DNA of 64,000 bases from Roseomonas sp. GTDB taxonomy: Bacteria; Pseudomonadota; Alphaproteobacteria; Acetobacterales; Acetobacteraceae. A model generated the notes under the pieces. That model was not told where the DNA came from, made no database searches, and saw only the letters and a list, made by a program, of their open reading frames with translations. The DNA lies in assembly GCA_020249145.1 (NCBI GenBank), contig JADCGF010000019.1:25952-89951 (forward strand). The letters run 5' to 3'. Both the position numbers and the translations under genes were made by a program. Below, one piece after another: positions 45,104-55,395 of the stretch (positions within the stretch are counted from its first letter, which is position 1; the number at the start of each line of letters is the position of its first letter).

Positions 45104-45249
45104 TCGGCCCGGGCACAGAAGGATTGCCCGCGCGCCCTGGGCCAGCGCGGCTGGCCGGCGCCGCAAGCGCGGAAAAGAGCGCCCGGGGACTGTGCGAATG
45201 GCGCCTGCGGGCCTAGCCTTCAAGGCATGGCAGGCAGAGGCTGCGAATC

Positions 45250-47262
45250 GTGTTGATGATCCTCGCCCTTGCTTTGGCGGTGCTGGCGATCCTTTCGCTG
45301 GCAGCGCCCTTGCTGGCGCGGGCGATGCTTGGCGTAGGGCTGCTTTACGCGGGCTCGGCCTTGGCTTCTTTGGTATTCGCGCTGGGCGGAATTTTCGGGC
45401 TGCTGGCAGCGCCCACGGAGCTTACCTTGCCCTTCGGCCCGCCCTGGGGCGCGATGCGGCTCGCGCTTGATCCGCTTTCCGCCTGGTTCCTGCTGATCCT
45501 CGGGCTTTGTGGTGTGGCCGCGTCGGCCTTCGCCTTCGGCCATGTGAAGGGGCCAGAGGCAGCGCGGCGGCTGGTGCCCTATCCGCTGTTTCTCGCCGGC
45601 ATGGCGCTGACCTTGCTTGCCGCCGATGGCTTTACGCTGGTGCTCGGCTTTGAACTCATGTCCTTCGCGTCATGGGTGCTGGTCGCGCATGAACATGAAC
45701 AGGCGGAAAATCGCCGTGCCGCGCGGCTATATCTGGGCTTCGCGGCTTTGGGGGGCGCGGCGCTGATCCTGTGTTTTGGCTTGCTCGCGGCTGGCGCTTC
45801 GGCGGGGGCGGGTTTCGCGGCCTTGCGCGCCGCGCCACCCGATGGGCTGCGTGCTTTGGCGATCTTGCTGCTGGTGGTGGTTGGCGCCGGGTCCAAGGCC
45901 GGGCTGGTGCCTTTGCATGTCTGGCTGCCCTTGGCGCATCCCGCCGCACCCAGCCATGTGAGCGCGCTGATGTCGGCGGCCATGACCAAGGTGGCACTTT
46001 ATGTTCTGGCGCGGGTGATCTTTGATCTGGCCGGCCCGGCGCAGCCCTTATTCTGGGGCGCGGTGCTGATGGCGCTTGGTATCGCTTCCGCCATCATGGG
46101 TGCTTTGCGCGCGGCGCTAGAGGAAGATACCAAAACGCTTCTCGCCTGTTCCACCATCGAGAATATCGGGCTGATCACTTTGGGCCTTGGTGTCGCCTTG
46201 GCGTTTCGCGCGGCGGATTTGGGCGCGCTTGCGGCCGTGGCGGCAGGTGCGGCGCTGCTGCATGCGCTGAACCACGCCATGTTCAAGACGCTGTTGTTTC
46301 TGGGCGCGGGTGAGGTGCTGCATGGCGCGGCATCACGGCGCATGGATCGGCTGGGCGGCCTGATCCATGCCATGCCCTGGACTGCCGGCCTGGTGCTGCT
46401 GGGTGCCGCTGCCGCCGCGGCGCTACCACCGCTTTCGGGCTTTGCCTCAGAATGGTTGCTGTTGCAGGCGCTGATTGCGGCTTGGCGCGTCGGGGATTTG
46501 GCCTTTCAGATTGGCGCGGCAGCGGCCACTGCCTTGGCGGCTTTGGCAGTAGCTCTTTCTGCCGCGGCGATGCTGCGCCTTTACGGAATGGTTTTTCTGG
46601 GCAGGCCACGCAGCCCACGTGCCGCAGGTGCGACCGAGCTTTCCGGCATGGCGCGCAGCGCGCTGATCCTGCCCGCCATGCTGACCGTGATCTTTGGCCT
46701 GACGCCGGGCTTTTTGCTGGAACTTGCCGCACCGGCGCTGCGGCTATTGACCGGGGCGGGCGCGGGGCTTTCCGCTTTGGGTGGCGTGACAGTGACGGTT
46801 TCCGAAGGTGGCGCGGGTTATGCCCCGCTGATCGTCTTTGTCCTTTTGCTGCTGCTGGGCAGCGGCCTTGTCTGGTTCGCGCGGCGGCAGGCGCCAGGCA
46901 TGGCGCGCGGCCCCGCCTGGGATTGCGGCTTCATTGCACCGCCGCATCATCTGCCTTTTGGCGATCCCGCCACGCAAGTTTCCGCCGCCGGCATGGCGCA
47001 GCCATTGCGGCGCATGCTGGGCAAGACTCTGCTTGCAGCAAGGGAGAAAGTGGAAATGCCGCCCCCGGGCAATACCGCGCCAGCGCGCTTGCAGGCAGGG
47101 TTTCATGATCCTGTGCTGGCGCTGATTTCCGGGCCATTGCCACGCGGGCGCGAAAGGCTGGCGGCGCTTGCGGAACGCTTGCGTGATTTCTCGCTCAGGC
47201 AATGTCTCGGGCTTGGGTTTACGGTGCTGCTCGCGCTCATGGCGCTGCTGATTTGGCTGTAA
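45250..47262 (+). CDS. hyfB: Hydrogenase-4 subunit B (HyfB/HycC, antiporter-like NuoL/M family)
   Basis: This proton-pumping-type membrane subunit belongs to group 4 hydrogenase-like or related energy-converting complexes. The 670 residues hold many hydrophobic helices with the antiporter-like core (LLVVVGAGSKAGLVPLHVWLPLAHP, HALNHAMFKTLLFLGAGEVLHG). The HyfB-specific tail WDCGFIAPP with AAGMAQPLRRMLG is present. The start is a GTG at 45250 or the ATG at 45256. The partner genes hyfC, E, F, G, I are not in the window; a degenerate IS follows instead. Confidence 0.88.
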   Translation: MLMILALALAVLAILSLAAPLLARAMLGVGLLYAGSALASLVFALGGIFGLLAAPTELTLPFGPPWGAMRLALDPLSAWFLLILGLCGVAASAFAFGHVKGPEAARRLVPYPLFLAGMALTLLAADGFTLVLGFELMSFASWVLVAHEHEQAENRRAARLYLGFAALGGAALILCFGLLAAGASAGAGFAALRAAPPDGLRALAILLLVVVGAGSKAGLVPLHVWLPLAHPAAPSHVSALMSAAMTKVALYVLARVIFDLAGPAQPLFWGAVLMALGIASAIMGALRAALEEDTKTLLACSTIENIGLITLGLGVALAFRAADLGALAAVAAGAALLHALNHAMFKTLLFLGAGEVLHGAASRRMDRLGGLIHAMPWTAGLVLLGAAAAAALPPLSGFASEWLLLQALIAAWRVGDLAFQIGAAAATALAALAVALSAAAMLRLYGMVFLGRPRSPRAAGATELSGMARSALILPAMLTVIFGLTPGFLLELAAPALRLLTGAGAGLSALGGVTVTVSEGGAGYAPLIVFVLLLLLGSGLVWFARRQAPGMARGPAWDCGFIAPPHHLPFGDPATQVSAAGMAQPLRRMLGKTLLAAREKVEMPPPGNTAPARLQAGFHDPVLALISGPLPRGRERLAALAERLRDFSLRQCLGLGFTVLLALMALLIWL

Positions 47263-47266
47263 AGGA

Positions 47267-47633
47267 CATGAGCAAGAAGCGCATGATCGCGCAGTAGTAG
47301 AAGTTTGAAGCGAGAGTCACGGCTTTGCCGGATCAGGCGCAAGCCGCTGATGCGCTGGAATGGGCGGCGTTCGGCGATTGATGGGCGGACCACGCGCCAT
47401 CGCGGGCTGCCCGAGGTGGGCTGGCATTTCACCCTTGCCATGGCGGCTTACAATTTGCCTCGCCTGCCGAAGCTGCTGGTGGCGGCAGCATGACGCCCGG
47501 AATCCGTCCCAAGCGTATCGGCAGGGCCAAAAAATTCACTGAAAATGCTTGGGCTCAGCCGAAAGCAGCCTTGAAAACATGCGCGAGTTCAAAAAACGCA
47601 ATGCTCAAGGATAGCTTCTCAGCAGCCGGCTAA
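47267..47633 (+). mobile_element. Degenerate IS5-like element remnant (3' end of transposase and right terminus)
   Basis: The frame at 47305-47493 ends in SAIDGRTTRHRGLPEVGWHFTLAMAAYNLPRLPKLL (shown here in pieces: SAIDGRTTRH, then GWHFTLAMAAYN). These are the DDE-domain end of an IS5-like transposase with an internal deletion of about 30 residues. The right end CAGCAGCCGGCTAA (47620-47633) is a near-copy of the inverted repeat of the IS at the right edge. At 47270, MSKKRMIAQ followed by two stops and KFEARV resembles an IS3 OrfA start, possibly a second remnant. Confidence 0.75.
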
Positions 47634-48439
47634 ACCTTCGAAAACGCCACATCGCGCGTCGCTGCCAGCGCCTCATAAGCCGCGCGCACCGGCAGCGCGC
47701 CATGCACGCGTTCCAGCCGCCTCAGCGTAAAATGCCCGCGCGCGACGCTGCGGAAATGTTCCAGAAACGCCAGGTTGATCGCGGCCCCTGCCGCGGCACC
47801 AATCAGCGGCGCTGCCTGGGCGGAAAGCTTCAGCCCCACGGGTCCCACAAAGCGCGCCGCGATGGCGGCAATAAAGCCCGGCAGCACGGTTGCGCCGATG
47901 CTGCCCTTAAGTGCCTCGGCCAAGGCGATGCGGAGCGCGAAATAGCCGGATTCAGCCGCATCATCGCCGCGCCCGCGCCCGCCTAACGCAAAAATCTTCA
48001 GGCATTCGGCGGCGATTTCCGGGCGCGACAAATCCTCGCCCTCCTCCGCCGCGATGGCGGCGATTTGGCGCAGCAGAACGGTCGTGGAAACCGGCAATTC
48101 CACCAGCGTGCCAGCCAGGCCAAAGGCACCGCCCGCTGCCCCCGTTGCCGCAGCCAGCCCGCGATGCAGCCAGGATGACGGCAAAAAAGAAGGTGTGGCC
48201 GCCGGTGATGACCGCAAAGCTGCCGCCATCGCCGTTGTCAGTGCCGCACGCACCGCGCCTTGCAGCCCGCCTTGCAGGGGGCCTGGCAGGCGCGCGGTCA
48301 GGGCTTCAATCGGTGTCCCCACCGTCGCCGAAAGCCGCGCGGCGAGGGAGGGGTTTTCCAACGCGTCAAACGCCGCGCGCAATTCCGTCTCTGCACGGCC
48401 TGATAGCGGCGGTGGTGTGGTGCTGACCGTGAGGCTCAT
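47630..48439 (-). CDS. EcsC family protein
   Basis: EcsC-family proteins are of unclear function, first named from a Bacillus ABC-exporter locus. The 269 residues are alanine-rich with several hydrophobic segments, including SSWLHRGLAAATGAAGGAFG and ELPVSTTVLLRQIAAIA. The family C-terminus is EHFRSVARGHFTLRRLERVHG with VRAAYEAL. The stop codon lies inside the IS terminal repeat at 47630-47632, so the last residues may have been altered. The start is 3 bases after the hslU stop. Confidence 0.85.
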   Translation of the reverse strand: MSLTVSTTPPPLSGRAETELRAAFDALENPSLAARLSATVGTPIEALTARLPGPLQGGLQGAVRAALTTAMAAALRSSPAATPSFLPSSWLHRGLAAATGAAGGAFGLAGTLVELPVSTTVLLRQIAAIAAEEGEDLSRPEIAAECLKIFALGGRGRGDDAAESGYFALRIALAEALKGSIGATVLPGFIAAIAARFVGPVGLKLSAQAAPLIGAAAGAAINLAFLEHFRSVARGHFTLRRLERVHGALPVRAAYEALAATRDVAFSKV

Positions 48440-48441
48440 TT

Positions 48442-49767
48442 CTATAAAATGTAGCGTGAAAGATCGGCGCTGGCTGCCAACGGCGCCACGCGGTCGCGCA
48501 CCATGGCGGCATCCACCGCAATGCTTTCGCCGCCGCGATCGGTTGCGGTGAAGGAAATTTCTTCCAGCAGCCGTTCCAGCACGGTTGCCAGCCGCCGCGC
48601 GCCGATATTCTCCACACTCGCGTTGATTTCCGCGGCCAGATCGGCAATCGCTTCAACCGCATCGGGCGTGAAATCCAGCGCAACGGATTCCGTGCCGAGC
48701 AGCGCGGTATACTGTTTCAGCAGGGAATGTTCCGGCTCCGTCAAAATCCGGCGGAAATCATCGCGCGACAGCGCCTTTAATTCCACACGGATCGGCAAGC
48801 GGCCCTGCAATTCCGGCAGCAAATCCGAAGGCTTCGCCAGATGAAACGCGCCCGAGGCGATGAATAGCACGTGATCCGTCTTCACCGGCCCGTGCTTGGT
48901 GGTGACGGTGGTTCCTTCAATCAGCGGCAGCAAATCTCGCTGCACGCCTTCACGCGAAACATCCCCGCCACGCATCCCGCTTTCGCTGGTGCGCGCGCAA
49001 ATCTTGTCAATCTCATCCAAAAAGACGATGCCATTGGCTTCCACATTGGCGAGTGCTTCGCGCACCACCGCATCCTGATCCAATAGCTTGTCGGCTTCAT
49101 CCTTCAGCAGCGCAGTGCGGGCTTCGGCCACTGTCATCTTGCGGGATTTGGAACGCCCGCCGAACATCTTGCCGAACATATCCTGCAGATTTTGCATTTG
49201 CGGCGGCTGGCCGCCTGGCAAATCCATCATGCCAATCGGCATCGCCGGGCCGGAATCGGCCAATTGCACCTCGATTTCTCGATTTTCCAATTGGCCTTCA
49301 CGCAGCATGCGGCGGAACTTTAACCGTGTTTCGCCCGAAGCGCCTTCACCCACCAAGGCGGTCAGCAGGGTTTCTTCAGCCGCCAATTCCGCCTTGGCCT
49401 GCACAACCTTGCGCGCGGCGTCGCGGCCCATGGTGATGGCAACTTCCACCAGGTCACGAATGATGCTTTCCACATCGCGGCCAACATAGCCCACTTCGGT
49501 GAATTTCGTCGCTTCCACCTTCAGAAACGGCGCATGCGCCAAACGCGCCAAACGCCGCGCGATTTCCGTCTTGCCGCAGCCGGTCGGCCCGATCATCAGA
49601 ATGTTTTTCGGCACCACTTCTTCACGCAGCCCCGGCGCCAATTGCTGGCGCCGCCAACGATTACGCAATGCAATCGCCACTGCGCGCTTGGCTTCCTGCT
49701 GGCCGACGATATGGCGATCAAGCTCCGAGACGATCTCACGCGGGGAGAGGTTGACGGTTTCGGTCAT
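48442..49767 (-). CDS. hslU: ATP-dependent protease ATPase subunit HslU
   Basis: HslU is the AAA+ unfoldase that feeds substrates to HslV. The 441 residues contain Walker A GPTGCGKT (60-67), the N-domain VPKNILMIG, the I-domain insertion, Walker [11 protein letters not shown] and the C-terminal tail ending in SRYIL, which contacts HslV. The start at 49767 overlaps the hslV stop by 4 bases. Confidence 0.97.
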   Translation of the reverse strand: MTETVNLSPREIVSELDRHIVGQQEAKRAVAIALRNRWRRQQLAPGLREEVVPKNILMIGPTGCGKTEIARRLARLAHAPFLKVEATKFTEVGYVGRDVESIIRDLVEVAITMGRDAARKVVQAKAELAAEETLLTALVGEGASGETRLKFRRMLREGQLENREIEVQLADSGPAMPIGMMDLPGGQPPQMQNLQDMFGKMFGGRSKSRKMTVAEARTALLKDEADKLLDQDAVVREALANVEANGIVFLDEIDKICARTSESGMRGGDVSREGVQRDLLPLIEGTTVTTKHGPVKTDHVLFIASGAFHLAKPSDLLPELQGRLPIRVELKALSRDDFRRILTEPEHSLLKQYTALLGTESVALDFTPDAVEAIADLAAEINASVENIGARRLATVLERLLEEISFTATDRGGESIAVDAAMVRDRVAPLAASADLSRYIL

Positions 49768-50342
49768 GGTGCGTCTCCCGCACTCGCGGCCAGCGTTTCC
49801 AGGATGATATTGCCATTGGTATAGACGCAGATATCCGCGGCAATCTTCATCGCGCGCCGGCAAATCTCCTCAGCTTCCACGCCTTCCACGGGCAGCAGCG
49901 CGCGCGCGGCGGAAAGCGCGTAATTGCCGCCGGACCCAATGCCAATGATGGCATCTTCCGGTTCCAGCACATCGCCCTGCCCGGTCACCAGCAAGGATCG
50001 TTTGTGATCCGCCACCGCCAGCAAGGCTTCCAGGCGGCGCAAATAGCGATCCGTCCGCCAATCCTTGGCCAGATCAACGCAAGCCCGTTCCAATTGATCC
50101 GGGAAGCGTTCCAGCTTGGCTTCCAGCCGTTCCAGCAAAGTGAAGGCATCGGCCGTGGCGCCGGCGAAGCCCGCCAGCACCTTGCCGCCGGCAATCCGGC
50201 GGATTTTGCGTGCATTGCCCTTCACCACCGTCTGCCCAAGGGAAACCTGGCCATCGCCCGCCATGGCCACTTGCCCGCCCTTGCGGACGCAAAGAATGGT
50301 GGTGCCGTGCCAGCCCAGGGGGTCGTGTTGTGTCTGTGTCAT
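49764..50342 (-). CDS. hslV: ATP-dependent protease proteolytic subunit HslV
   Basis: HslV is the threonine protease of the HslUV complex. The 192 residues begin with a 13-residue propeptide; the mature N-terminal threonine is Thr14 in [11 protein letters not shown], with GDGQVSLG as the conserved second block and [19 protein letters not shown] later. It is divergent from hisB across a 90-base spacer, an arrangement seen in many alphaproteobacteria. Confidence 0.97.
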   Translation of the reverse strand: MTQTQHDPLGWHGTTILCVRKGGQVAMAGDGQVSLGQTVVKGNARKIRRIAGGKVLAGFAGATADAFTLLERLEAKLERFPDQLERACVDLAKDWRTDRYLRRLEALLAVADHKRSLLVTGQGDVLEPEDAIIGIGSGGNYALSAARALLPVEGVEAEEICRRAMKIAADICVYTNGNIILETLAASAGDAP

Positions 50343-50432
50343 GGGTGCAGAAATGGCGCGACTGGGGCGCGGAGACAACCACACCCCCGCTTTCGGTTGC
50401 ATCCCCCCCGCTGCGGGGCGTAGTTAGGCTGC

Positions 50433-51047
50433 ATGAAGACCACCCCGCCCTGGAACCGCCGCGCGGAAATCAGCCGCGAGACCTCGGAAACCGCGATCAC
50501 CGTCGCCCTTGGCCTGGATGGCGAAGGCCGCGCGGATATCGCCACTGGCATTGGCTTTCTGGACCATATGCTGACTGCGCTGGCCCGCCATGGGCTGTTC
50601 GACCTGAAGGTGCGGGCCAAGGGCGATCTGCACATAGATTTCCACCACACCACGGAAGATGTCGGCATCGTCATCGGCCAATGCCTGCGTCAGGCGCTGG
50701 GCGATAAGCGCGGCATTCGCCGCTACGGCGCCGCCGTGATCCCGATGGATGAGGCGCTGGCGGAAGCGGCGGTGGATATTTCTGGCCGGCCTTTCCTTGC
50801 CTGGTCCGTCACTTTCGCTCAGCCCAAGATTGGCGAAATGGATACGGAATTGTTCGAGGAATTCTTCCGCGCGCTCGCCTTCAATGCCGGCATCACGCTG
50901 CATGTCACGCAAAAAGCCGGCACCAACGCGCATCACGTGGCCGAAGCCTGCTTCAAGGCCCTGGCGCGCGCGCTTAGGGAAGCGGTGGAACCGGACCCGC
51001 GCGCGATCAGCGCCATTCCTTCCACCAAGGGCGTGCTGGAAGCCTGA
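50433..51047 (+). CDS. hisB: Imidazoleglycerol-phosphate dehydratase
   Basis: HisB removes water from imidazoleglycerol phosphate in histidine synthesis. The 204-residue monofunctional form has the two metal-binding histidine blocks: [14 protein letters not shown] with [11 protein letters not shown], and [17 protein letters not shown] with [19 protein letters not shown]. It lacks the phosphatase domain of enterobacterial HisB. First gene of hisB-DUF2628-hisH-GNAT-hisA. Confidence 0.97.
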   Translation: MKTTPPWNRRAEISRETSETAITVALGLDGEGRADIATGIGFLDHMLTALARHGLFDLKVRAKGDLHIDFHHTTEDVGIVIGQCLRQALGDKRGIRRYGAAVIPMDEALAEAAVDISGRPFLAWSVTFAQPKIGEMDTELFEEFFRALAFNAGITLHVTQKAGTNAHHVAEACFKALARALREAVEPDPRAISAIPSTKGVLEA

Positions 51048-51048
51048 G

Positions 51049-51423
51049 ATGCGCATCTGGACCGTTCATCAGCGCCCGGCTTTGGCCGGCAAGCCCGTGC
51101 GGACGGTGATGGTACGGGAAGGGTTTTCCTGGTTGGCGGCGCTGTTTCCACTGTTCTGGTTTCTGGCGAAGCGGCTTTGGCTGGTGGCGGCGCTGTATTT
51201 CTCACTCGCCACATTCATGGGCTTCGTGCTGCCCTCCGGCATTTCCCCCTGGGCATTGATAGCCCTGCAAATCCTGACAGGGTTTGAGGCGCGGAACCTT
51301 CAGCGCTGGAGTCTGCAAAGGAAAGGCTTCCGCCTGATGGGCGTGGTGCAGGGAAAGAATGAGGACGGCGCTGTTCTGAACCTGGCCGATCGCCGCCCCG
51401 ATCTGGCGCGCGGGCTCGCATGA
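51049..51423 (+). CDS. DUF2628 domain membrane protein
   Basis: This 124-residue protein has two to three hydrophobic helices (FSWLAALFPLFWFLAKRLW and LYFSLATFMGFVLP) and the family-typical FEARNLQRWSLQRKGF. Its role is unknown. The start at 51049 is 1 base after hisB, and the stop overlaps hisH by 4 bases, so it belongs to the his transcript. Its presence inside his clusters is common in alphaproteobacteria. Confidence 0.85.
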   Translation: MRIWTVHQRPALAGKPVRTVMVREGFSWLAALFPLFWFLAKRLWLVAALYFSLATFMGFVLPSGISPWALIALQILTGFEARNLQRWSLQRKGFRLMGVVQGKNEDGAVLNLADRRPDLARGLA

Positions 51424-52073
51424 AGCTGGTGATCATCGACCCGGGTTCGGGCAATCTGGCTTCCGTGCTGCGGGCTTTCCAGAAAGTGGCGGCGGAGGCG
51501 GGCATCACGGCGGATATCAGCGTCACGCGCGATCCAGCGGATATCCTGGCGTCGGACCGCGTGGTGCTGCCCGGCCAAGGGGCCTTCGCCGCCTGCCGGC
51601 GCGGTCTGGATGCGTTGCCGGGCGCCGTCGCGGCCATTGAACAGCGCGTACGCGGGGATGGCGTGCCCTTTCTTGGCATATGTGTCGGCATGCAGTTGAT
51701 GGCGAGCCGCGGGTTGGAACATGGCACCACCCCGGGGCTGGATTGGCTACCGGGTGAGGTGGCGCTGATGGACCCGAAGGACGCCGCTGGCCAGCCTTTG
51801 CCCCTGCCGCAAATGGGCTGGAATGGGCTGAATTTCCGCCCGGGCTGCCACAAGCTGCTGGAAGGCGTCACGCCCGGGGATCAGGTCTATTTCGTACATT
51901 CCTATGCCTTTAGCGCGGCGCGGGCCGAGGATGTGATCGCCTCCACCGATTATGGCGAGCCGGTCACCGCCGCCATTGCCCGCCATAATCTTGCCGGGCT
52001 TCAGTTCCATGTGGAGAAAAGCGGCCCAGTGGGGTTGCGTATCCTCGCCAATTTCCTGAAATGGGTGCCATGA
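51420..52073 (+). CDS. hisH: Imidazole glycerol phosphate synthase subunit HisH
   Basis: HisH is the glutaminase partner of HisF. The 217 residues carry VIIDPGSGNLASVLRA, LPGQGAFAACRRGLD, the nucleophile cysteine in FLGICVGMQLMAS and a C-terminal LAGLQFHVEKSG with the His-Glu pair. Its HisF partner is not in the window. ATGA overlaps join it to the genes on either side. Confidence 0.97.
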   Translation: MKLVIIDPGSGNLASVLRAFQKVAAEAGITADISVTRDPADILASDRVVLPGQGAFAACRRGLDALPGAVAAIEQRVRGDGVPFLGICVGMQLMASRGLEHGTTPGLDWLPGEVALMDPKDAAGQPLPLPQMGWNGLNFRPGCHKLLEGVTPGDQVYFVHSYAFSAARAEDVIASTDYGEPVTAAIARHNLAGLQFHVEKSGPVGLRILANFLKWVP

Positions 52074-52660
52074 ATAGTGCAATGACCATGAGCTTCACCC
52101 ATGACCTGGCTGTGGAACTCGCCAATCAGCTTTCGGATGCCGATTTGGCCGATCTCTGTGAGGCGACGGATGCCGCCATCATTGAAGGCGGCGGCTTCGG
52201 CTGGCTGGAGCCTCAGGGGCGGGAAGCGCTGGCGCGGCATTTTCGCGGGACGCTGCTGGTCCCGGAGCGCGAATTATTCATCGCCCGTCTGGATGGCCAT
52301 GTGGTGGGTTCAGCCCAATTGGTGCGCCCGCCGCGCCATAATGAAGCGCAATCCTTCGGCGCCACGCTGACCCATGCCTATCTGGCGCCCTATGCGCGCG
52401 GCCATGGTCTGGCGCGCATGTTGGTGCTCCGCGTGGAAGAACGCGCCGCCGCGCTGGGGCATCGCGTGCTGAACCTGGATGTGCGCGAAACGCAAACCAC
52501 CGCTATCGCGCTATTTGAAGCGCTGGGTTACGTGCATTGGGGCACGCATCCTTTTTATGCGCGGGTCAATGGCCAGACGGTGGCTGGGCGCTATTACTTC
52601 AAGCCGTTGGAACCTGGCCGCGGGCGTGCCACGGGCGCCTTGCTCGACCCCACGCAGTAA
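52070..52660 (+). CDS. GNAT family N-acetyltransferase in the his cluster
   Basis: The 196-residue protein has the acetyl-CoA-binding core [20 protein letters not shown] with the RxxGxG-like loop, and [20 protein letters not shown]. It lies between hisH and hisA with overlapping starts and stops on both sides (ATGA and TAATG), so it is co-translated. The substrate is unknown. The start at 52070 was chosen for the overlap; later in-frame ATGs are possible. Confidence 0.88.
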   Translation: MNSAMTMSFTHDLAVELANQLSDADLADLCEATDAAIIEGGGFGWLEPQGREALARHFRGTLLVPERELFIARLDGHVVGSAQLVRPPRHNEAQSFGATLTHAYLAPYARGHGLARMLVLRVEERAAALGHRVLNLDVRETQTTAIALFEALGYVHWGTHPFYARVNGQTVAGRYYFKPLEPGRGRATGALLDPTQ

Positions 52661-53388
52661 TGGGCTTTTCGCTCTATCCCGCCATTGATTTGAAGGGCGG
52701 GCAGGTGGTGCGCCTGAAACGCGGCGAGATGGATCAGGCCACCATCTATGCCGATGATCCGGCAGCGCAGGCGCGGAGCTTCATCGAAGCCGGCTTTAGT
52801 TGGGTGCATATGGTGGATCTGGATGGCGCCTTTGCAGGCAAGCCTGCCAATGCCGCCGCCGTGCGCGCGATTATCGCTGCCGTGCCGGGGGCTAAGCTGC
52901 AATTGGGCGGCGGCATCCGTTCCATGGCAACGGCTGAGGCCTGGTTGGCCGCCGGGGTCAGCCGGATTATTCTGGGCTCGGCCGCCGTGAAGGACCCGGA
53001 TTTTGCCCGCGCCGCCTGCCGCGCCTTTCCGGGCCGTGTCGCGCTTGGGATTGATGCGCGTGATGGCATGGTGGCGACAGAAGGCTGGGCTGAAACGAGC
53101 GATGTAAGCGCCACCGATCTGGCGCGCCACTTTGAGGATTCCGGTGCCGCTGCCGTGATTTACACGGATATCGCCCGCGATGGCATGTTGACTGGCGTGA
53201 ATGTCGCAGCAACCGCTGCGCTGGCGCGCGCGGTGCGCCTGCCAGTGATCGCTTCGGGCGGGGTTGCGGGGGTTGAAGATATCACGGCGCTGCGCGCGGA
53301 AGGTGCCGGGATTGAAGGCGCGATTTTGGGGCGCGCGCTCTATGATGGGCGGATTGAGCCAAAGGTGGCGCTGGCGGCGGCGGCATAG
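52660..53388 (+). CDS. hisA: ProFAR isomerase HisA
   Basis: HisA isomerises N'-5'-phosphoribosylformimino-AICAR ribonucleotide in histidine synthesis. The 242-residue (beta/alpha)8 barrel has [44 protein letters not shown] and [13 protein letters not shown], covering both phosphate sites and the catalytic aspartates. hisF and hisE, normally next, are absent. Confidence 0.97.
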   Translation: MGFSLYPAIDLKGGQVVRLKRGEMDQATIYADDPAAQARSFIEAGFSWVHMVDLDGAFAGKPANAAAVRAIIAAVPGAKLQLGGGIRSMATAEAWLAAGVSRIILGSAAVKDPDFARAACRAFPGRVALGIDARDGMVATEGWAETSDVSATDLARHFEDSGAAAVIYTDIARDGMLTGVNVAATAALARAVRLPVIASGGVAGVEDITALRAEGAGIEGAILGRALYDGRIEPKVALAAAA

Positions 53389-53609
53389 GCGGGGCTCACC
53401 CTGGGTCGCGCTGGACACATGCCTCGGTTGCAACCGGATCTCAAAAAGACCCTCCTATGAGGCCGGCCTTCTCCTTATGCCCCCGCAGACGTTAACTGCC
53501 CTCTGCGTATCTCCATCCGCAATCTTGGGCTCGGCACAGAGCAGATTGCGTTCAGATGGAAAAATCTGGACACGATCCGATCTGAGCCGCCCGCAACCGC
53601 CGAAAAAAC
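53389..53609. other. Junction between convergent hisA and rplI, no gene
   Basis: This 221-base interval holds no ORF with family character and no clear terminator. In related genomes hisA is usually followed by hisF and hisE, and rplI by dnaB and alr. None of these are here, so both flanking clusters appear cut at this point. Confidence 0.5.
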
Positions 53610-54167
53610 TCACCCGGCCTGTTCAGTCGCCGCCATTTCGGCGGCCAATTCTGCTTCCAGGCTTTCGGCCTGAGCGGCAGCCGCCGCGCTTTCACCGCGC
53701 GCCTGCTTTTCAGCTTCTTCGCGGCTGCGCGCGACGTTCACCACCACCGGGATCAGAACTTCGGGGTGGAGTTCCACCTGCACGGTGCTGACGCCAACAG
53801 CCTTGATGGGTTCACCCAGCAGCACCTGCTCACGCGCAATGGTCAGGCCACCTTCGGTGCAGGCAACAGCAATGTCACGCGCCACCACGGAACCATAAAG
53901 GCTGCCGCTTTCACCCGCCTGGCGGATGATGATCACGGAAAGCCCGGCCACGCGTTCGGCCACACGCTCGGCCTCACCACGGCGCTTGATGTTATCGGCT
54001 TCAAGCTGGGCGCGTTCGCGTTCGAAGCGTTCCAGATTGGATTTGCTGGCGCGGATCGCCTTGCCGGTGGGCAGTAGGTAATTGCGCGCATAGCCAGGGC
54101 GCACCTTCACGCGTTCACCCATTTGGCCAAGCTTGTCCACGCGCTGCATCAGGATCAGGTCAATCAT
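53610..54167 (-). CDS. rplI: Large ribosomal subunit protein bL9
   Basis: bL9 binds 23S rRNA and bridges toward neighbouring ribosomes. The 185 residues open [20 protein letters not shown] with [16 protein letters not shown], the L9 signature, then a long helix and the C-terminal domain ([14 protein letters not shown]). An alanine/glutamate-rich tail of about 35 residues extends beyond the usual end. The start at 54167 overlaps the upstream stop (ATGA). Confidence 0.96.
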   Translation of the reverse strand: MIDLILMQRVDKLGQMGERVKVRPGYARNYLLPTGKAIRASKSNLERFERERAQLEADNIKRRGEAERVAERVAGLSVIIIRQAGESGSLYGSVVARDIAVACTEGGLTIAREQVLLGEPIKAVGVSTVQVELHPEVLIPVVVNVARSREEAEKQARGESAAAAAQAESLEAELAAEMAATEQAG

Positions 54168-55090
54168 GTCATGCCTCCGGGCGGCTGGTTGCGCCGCCCC
54201 CATTGTTCGAAAATGCCGAAGGCCGTCACCGCAATCGCGGCCGGCACGCTCAAGATCACAAGCCCGGCGTAGAATACGCCAAGCATGAAGGGCCGGGCGG
54301 TGCGGCCGGCAGAACGCCGATGCACCGCGGCAAGCCCCAGCAGAAAAAAGGGCAGCAGCAACACCACAAAAAGCGCGAAGGGAAGGCTGCTATCGCCGCC
54401 CATGCCACTCAGCCAGATCAGCGCCGCACCGGATGGCAAAAACCCGTACCAGATCGGCAGGCGGGATTCGCACCAGCGCGGGTTTGCAGCCAAAGCCATG
54501 CCACGCCGTGCCAAGGCCGATTGCGCGCCAATCCCGCATAGGATCAGCGCCGCCACCATCCAACCCGCCATGGCGGGTGCCATGATGCGGGCCAATTGCT
54601 CCACCGGCATGCCGGCATCGGCAATGCCCATGCGCGAAAGCCCCTGCTTGACCGAACCAATCAAGGCCCCGTCAAACCCACCGGGAGAACCCGCCAACAG
54701 AACCGCCACCAGCAGGATCACCAGCGCCGGCCAAATGCCGCTCAACGCCAATGGCAGGGCAGCATCAAGCCTGCCGCCGCGCAGCCCCGTTGCCACCATC
54801 AGCAGCGCCGGCAGCGCGAAACCAAGCAGATAGATCAGTGCCGGCCATTCACTCGCCAGAATCAGCACCATGACGGTGCCAACACAAAGCGCACCAAAGG
54901 CCGAGGCACTGCCAAAGCCAAGCCCGGCGGCGAAGATGGGCAGGGATGTCAGCCAGAAAGCAGCAAAGCCCAGCGGAAGCCCGCGCATGGCCCAAAGCGC
55001 TGCGATGGCGGAAGCAATCCCACCAATCGCCGCCGCGAGCCAACGCGGATCATCCAACAGGCCTCGCCTGAGTTCCATGGCTTTTCCCAT
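54164..55090 (-). CDS. DUF2232 family membrane protein
   Basis: A 308-residue multi-spanning protein of the YybS/DUF2232 type, with about eight hydrophobic helices and few charged residues except at the C-terminus ([13 protein letters not shown]). Its role is unknown, but members are widely inserted between rpsR and rplI in alphaproteobacteria. The start is at 55090, or at the ATG at 55078. Confidence 0.8.
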   Translation of the reverse strand: MGKAMELRRGLLDDPRWLAAAIGGIASAIAALWAMRGLPLGFAAFWLTSLPIFAAGLGFGSASAFGALCVGTVMVLILASEWPALIYLLGFALPALLMVATGLRGGRLDAALPLALSGIWPALVILLVAVLLAGSPGGFDGALIGSVKQGLSRMGIADAGMPVEQLARIMAPAMAGWMVAALILCGIGAQSALARRGMALAANPRWCESRLPIWYGFLPSGAALIWLSGMGGDSSLPFALFVVLLLPFFLLGLAAVHRRSAGRTARPFMLGVFYAGLVILSVPAAIAVTAFGIFEQWGRRNQPPGGMT

Positions 55091-55113
55091 GCCCTTTCGC
55101 CGCTATGTGCTGC

Positions 55114-55392
55114 CTAATCCGCAATCACGTAAGGCAGCAGCGCCAGGAAGCGCGCGCGCTTGATGGCAATGGCCAATTCGCGCTGCTTCTTCGCTGAAAC
55201 CGATGTGATGCGCGCCGGCACGATCTTGCCGCGCTCGGACAGGAAGCGCGACAGCAACCGCACATCCTTATAGTCAATCTTCGGCGCGCCATTCCCGCTG
55301 AAGGGGCAGGATTTGCGACGACGATGGAAGGGCCGGCGCGCACCCACGGCGGGGCGGCGGGCGGCGGGGATCAGATCTGCATTGTCAGACAT
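55114..55392 (-). CDS. rpsR: Small ribosomal subunit protein bS18
   Basis: bS18 binds with bS6 on the platform of the small subunit. The 92 residues include [54 protein letters not shown] and FLALLPYV, matching the family throughout. It is 3 bases downstream of rpsF. Confidence 0.97.
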   Translation of the reverse strand: MSDNADLIPAARRPAVGARRPFHRRRKSCPFSGNGAPKIDYKDVRLLSRFLSERGKIVPARITSVSAKKQRELAIAIKRARFLALLPYVIAD

Positions 55393-55395
55393 GGC

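Noticed and set aside
44231..45223. 330-codon minus-strand frame opposite the DppF-like gene
   Set aside because: The plus strand encodes a complete ATPase with P-loop and signature; the antisense frame shows no motif.
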